Source: Hyella patelloides LEGE 07179 (lineage in GTDB: Bacteria > Cyanobacteriota > Cyanobacteriia > Cyanobacteriales > Xenococcaceae). From it: a stretch of DNA of 33,867 nucleotides. Below, one piece after another: positions 33,750 through 33,867 of the stretch. The notes beneath the pieces were generated by a model, which worked only from the letters and a program-made list of their open reading frames with translations, ran no database searches and was not told the DNA's origin. The stretch spans positions 1 through 33,867 of the forward strand of contig NZ_LR213813.1 of the NCBI RefSeq assembly GCF_900659865.1. The letters are read 5' to 3'. Positions within the stretch are counted from its first letter, which is position 1; the number at the start of each line of letters is the position of its first letter. Position numbers and translations under genes: made by a program.

Positions 33750-33867
33750 TTTATGATGGCAAAAAAAGCCTACCTTTAGACATAGAGTTATATCAACACG
33801 GTAATTCATTGCCTTTGGGAAAGAAAGACCCGCTATTTAGGAAAAAGCCAGAGTTAGCTTTGGAGTT

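Larger units (their letters stand above)
33179..33867 (+). pseudogene. IS701-like transposase, frameshifted and interrupted by three palindromes
   Basis: Pieces of one DDE transposase can be read in different frames: METTPAAMPP-like start at 33179 (MRETTPAAMPPC), RWCKKFDDLLRTKAQK at 33219-33269, EFRHYLVGLLGESKRKNIYQMASDSVEVTYHKLHH at 33324-33428, FLTEATWSADKINERRLE and FSLIVDDSGHRKSG (first catalytic Asp region) to about 33620, then GRQYLGEIGKTDNGNVVVTTH, and after a break YDGKKSLPLDIELYQHG up to the window end. A one-base shift lies near 33213 and another near 33625. Three approximately 50-nt palindromic elements break the frame at 33270, 33430 and 33700. It continues past the window and cannot encode a working enzyme. 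Confidence 0.85.

Overview
The window is chromosomal DNA from a cyanobacterium. The evidence is the dense scatter of the HIP1 octamer GCGATCGC, heptanucleotide tandem repeats (STRRs), a thylakoid photosystem I accumulation factor, a Ser/Thr kinase fused to a GUN4 domain, a fused hisIE, and many short palindromic repeats. The low GC and abundant repeats fit a repeat-rich cyanobacterium such as a Pleurocapsa-type or filamentous strain. The genus cannot be fixed from the window.

Layout. 1-6.2 kb: a transposase tail, a SnoaL-like protein resembling plant pathogenesis-related proteins, a PhyH-type dioxygenase, hisIE, an M16 zinc protease, a GNAT acetyltransferase and an AraC regulator. 6.25-17.1 kb: an island bracketed by two direct copies (289 bp, about 93% identical by my count) of the 3' end of a two-domain histidine phosphatase gene. 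The left copy is a broken fragment and the right copy belongs to the intact gene. 18.1-22.3 kb: repeat-rich spacer, the PSI accumulation factor, and a large secreted FG-GAP/RTX calcium-binding protein with four 11-bp direct repeats upstream. 22.4-28.3 kb: a five-gene minus-strand cluster for a membrane-linked, probably sulfated glycan (two GT2 enzymes, a sulfotransferase, an AglD-like membrane protein, a GT-C-like membrane protein). 28.3-29.3 kb: about 1 kb without a gene. 29.4-33.1 kb: hisS, the kinase-GUN4 fusion and a HEAT-repeat protein. 33.2 kb to the end: an IS701-like transposase pseudogene interrupted by three approximately 50-nt structured palindromes.

The most interesting system is in the island at 7.0-15.4 kb. 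All its genes are on the plus strand: a membrane-anchored vWA protein with a MIDAS site, a small four-helix-bundle protein, an 1108-aa tubulin/FtsZ-superfamily protein with a C-terminal SHOCT domain, a MotA/TolQ/ExbB-type channel protein with a coiled tail of over 500 residues, and a MotB/OmpA-like protein with the expected proton-binding Asp before its single membrane helix. From memory, Makarova and Koonin (2010, Biology Direct) predicted a multicomponent membrane-remodelling system built from an FtsZ-like protein, a vWA protein, a GTPase and OmpA-family proteins. This locus looks like a form of it. My addition is that the last two genes look like a proton-driven motor pair (compare MotAB, ExbBD, ZorAB), which suggests a tubulin-like GTPase coupled to an ion-powered envelope motor. 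A heptamer STRR array lies just before the vWA gene and in each of the next three gaps. The island ends with a solitary TnpB (IS200/IS605) element.

A second theme is a family of approximately 50-nt palindromic elements that start with GTCTTG and fold into a hairpin inside an outer stem. Two copies inside the IS701 pseudogene differ by compensated base pairs, so the structure appears to be conserved.
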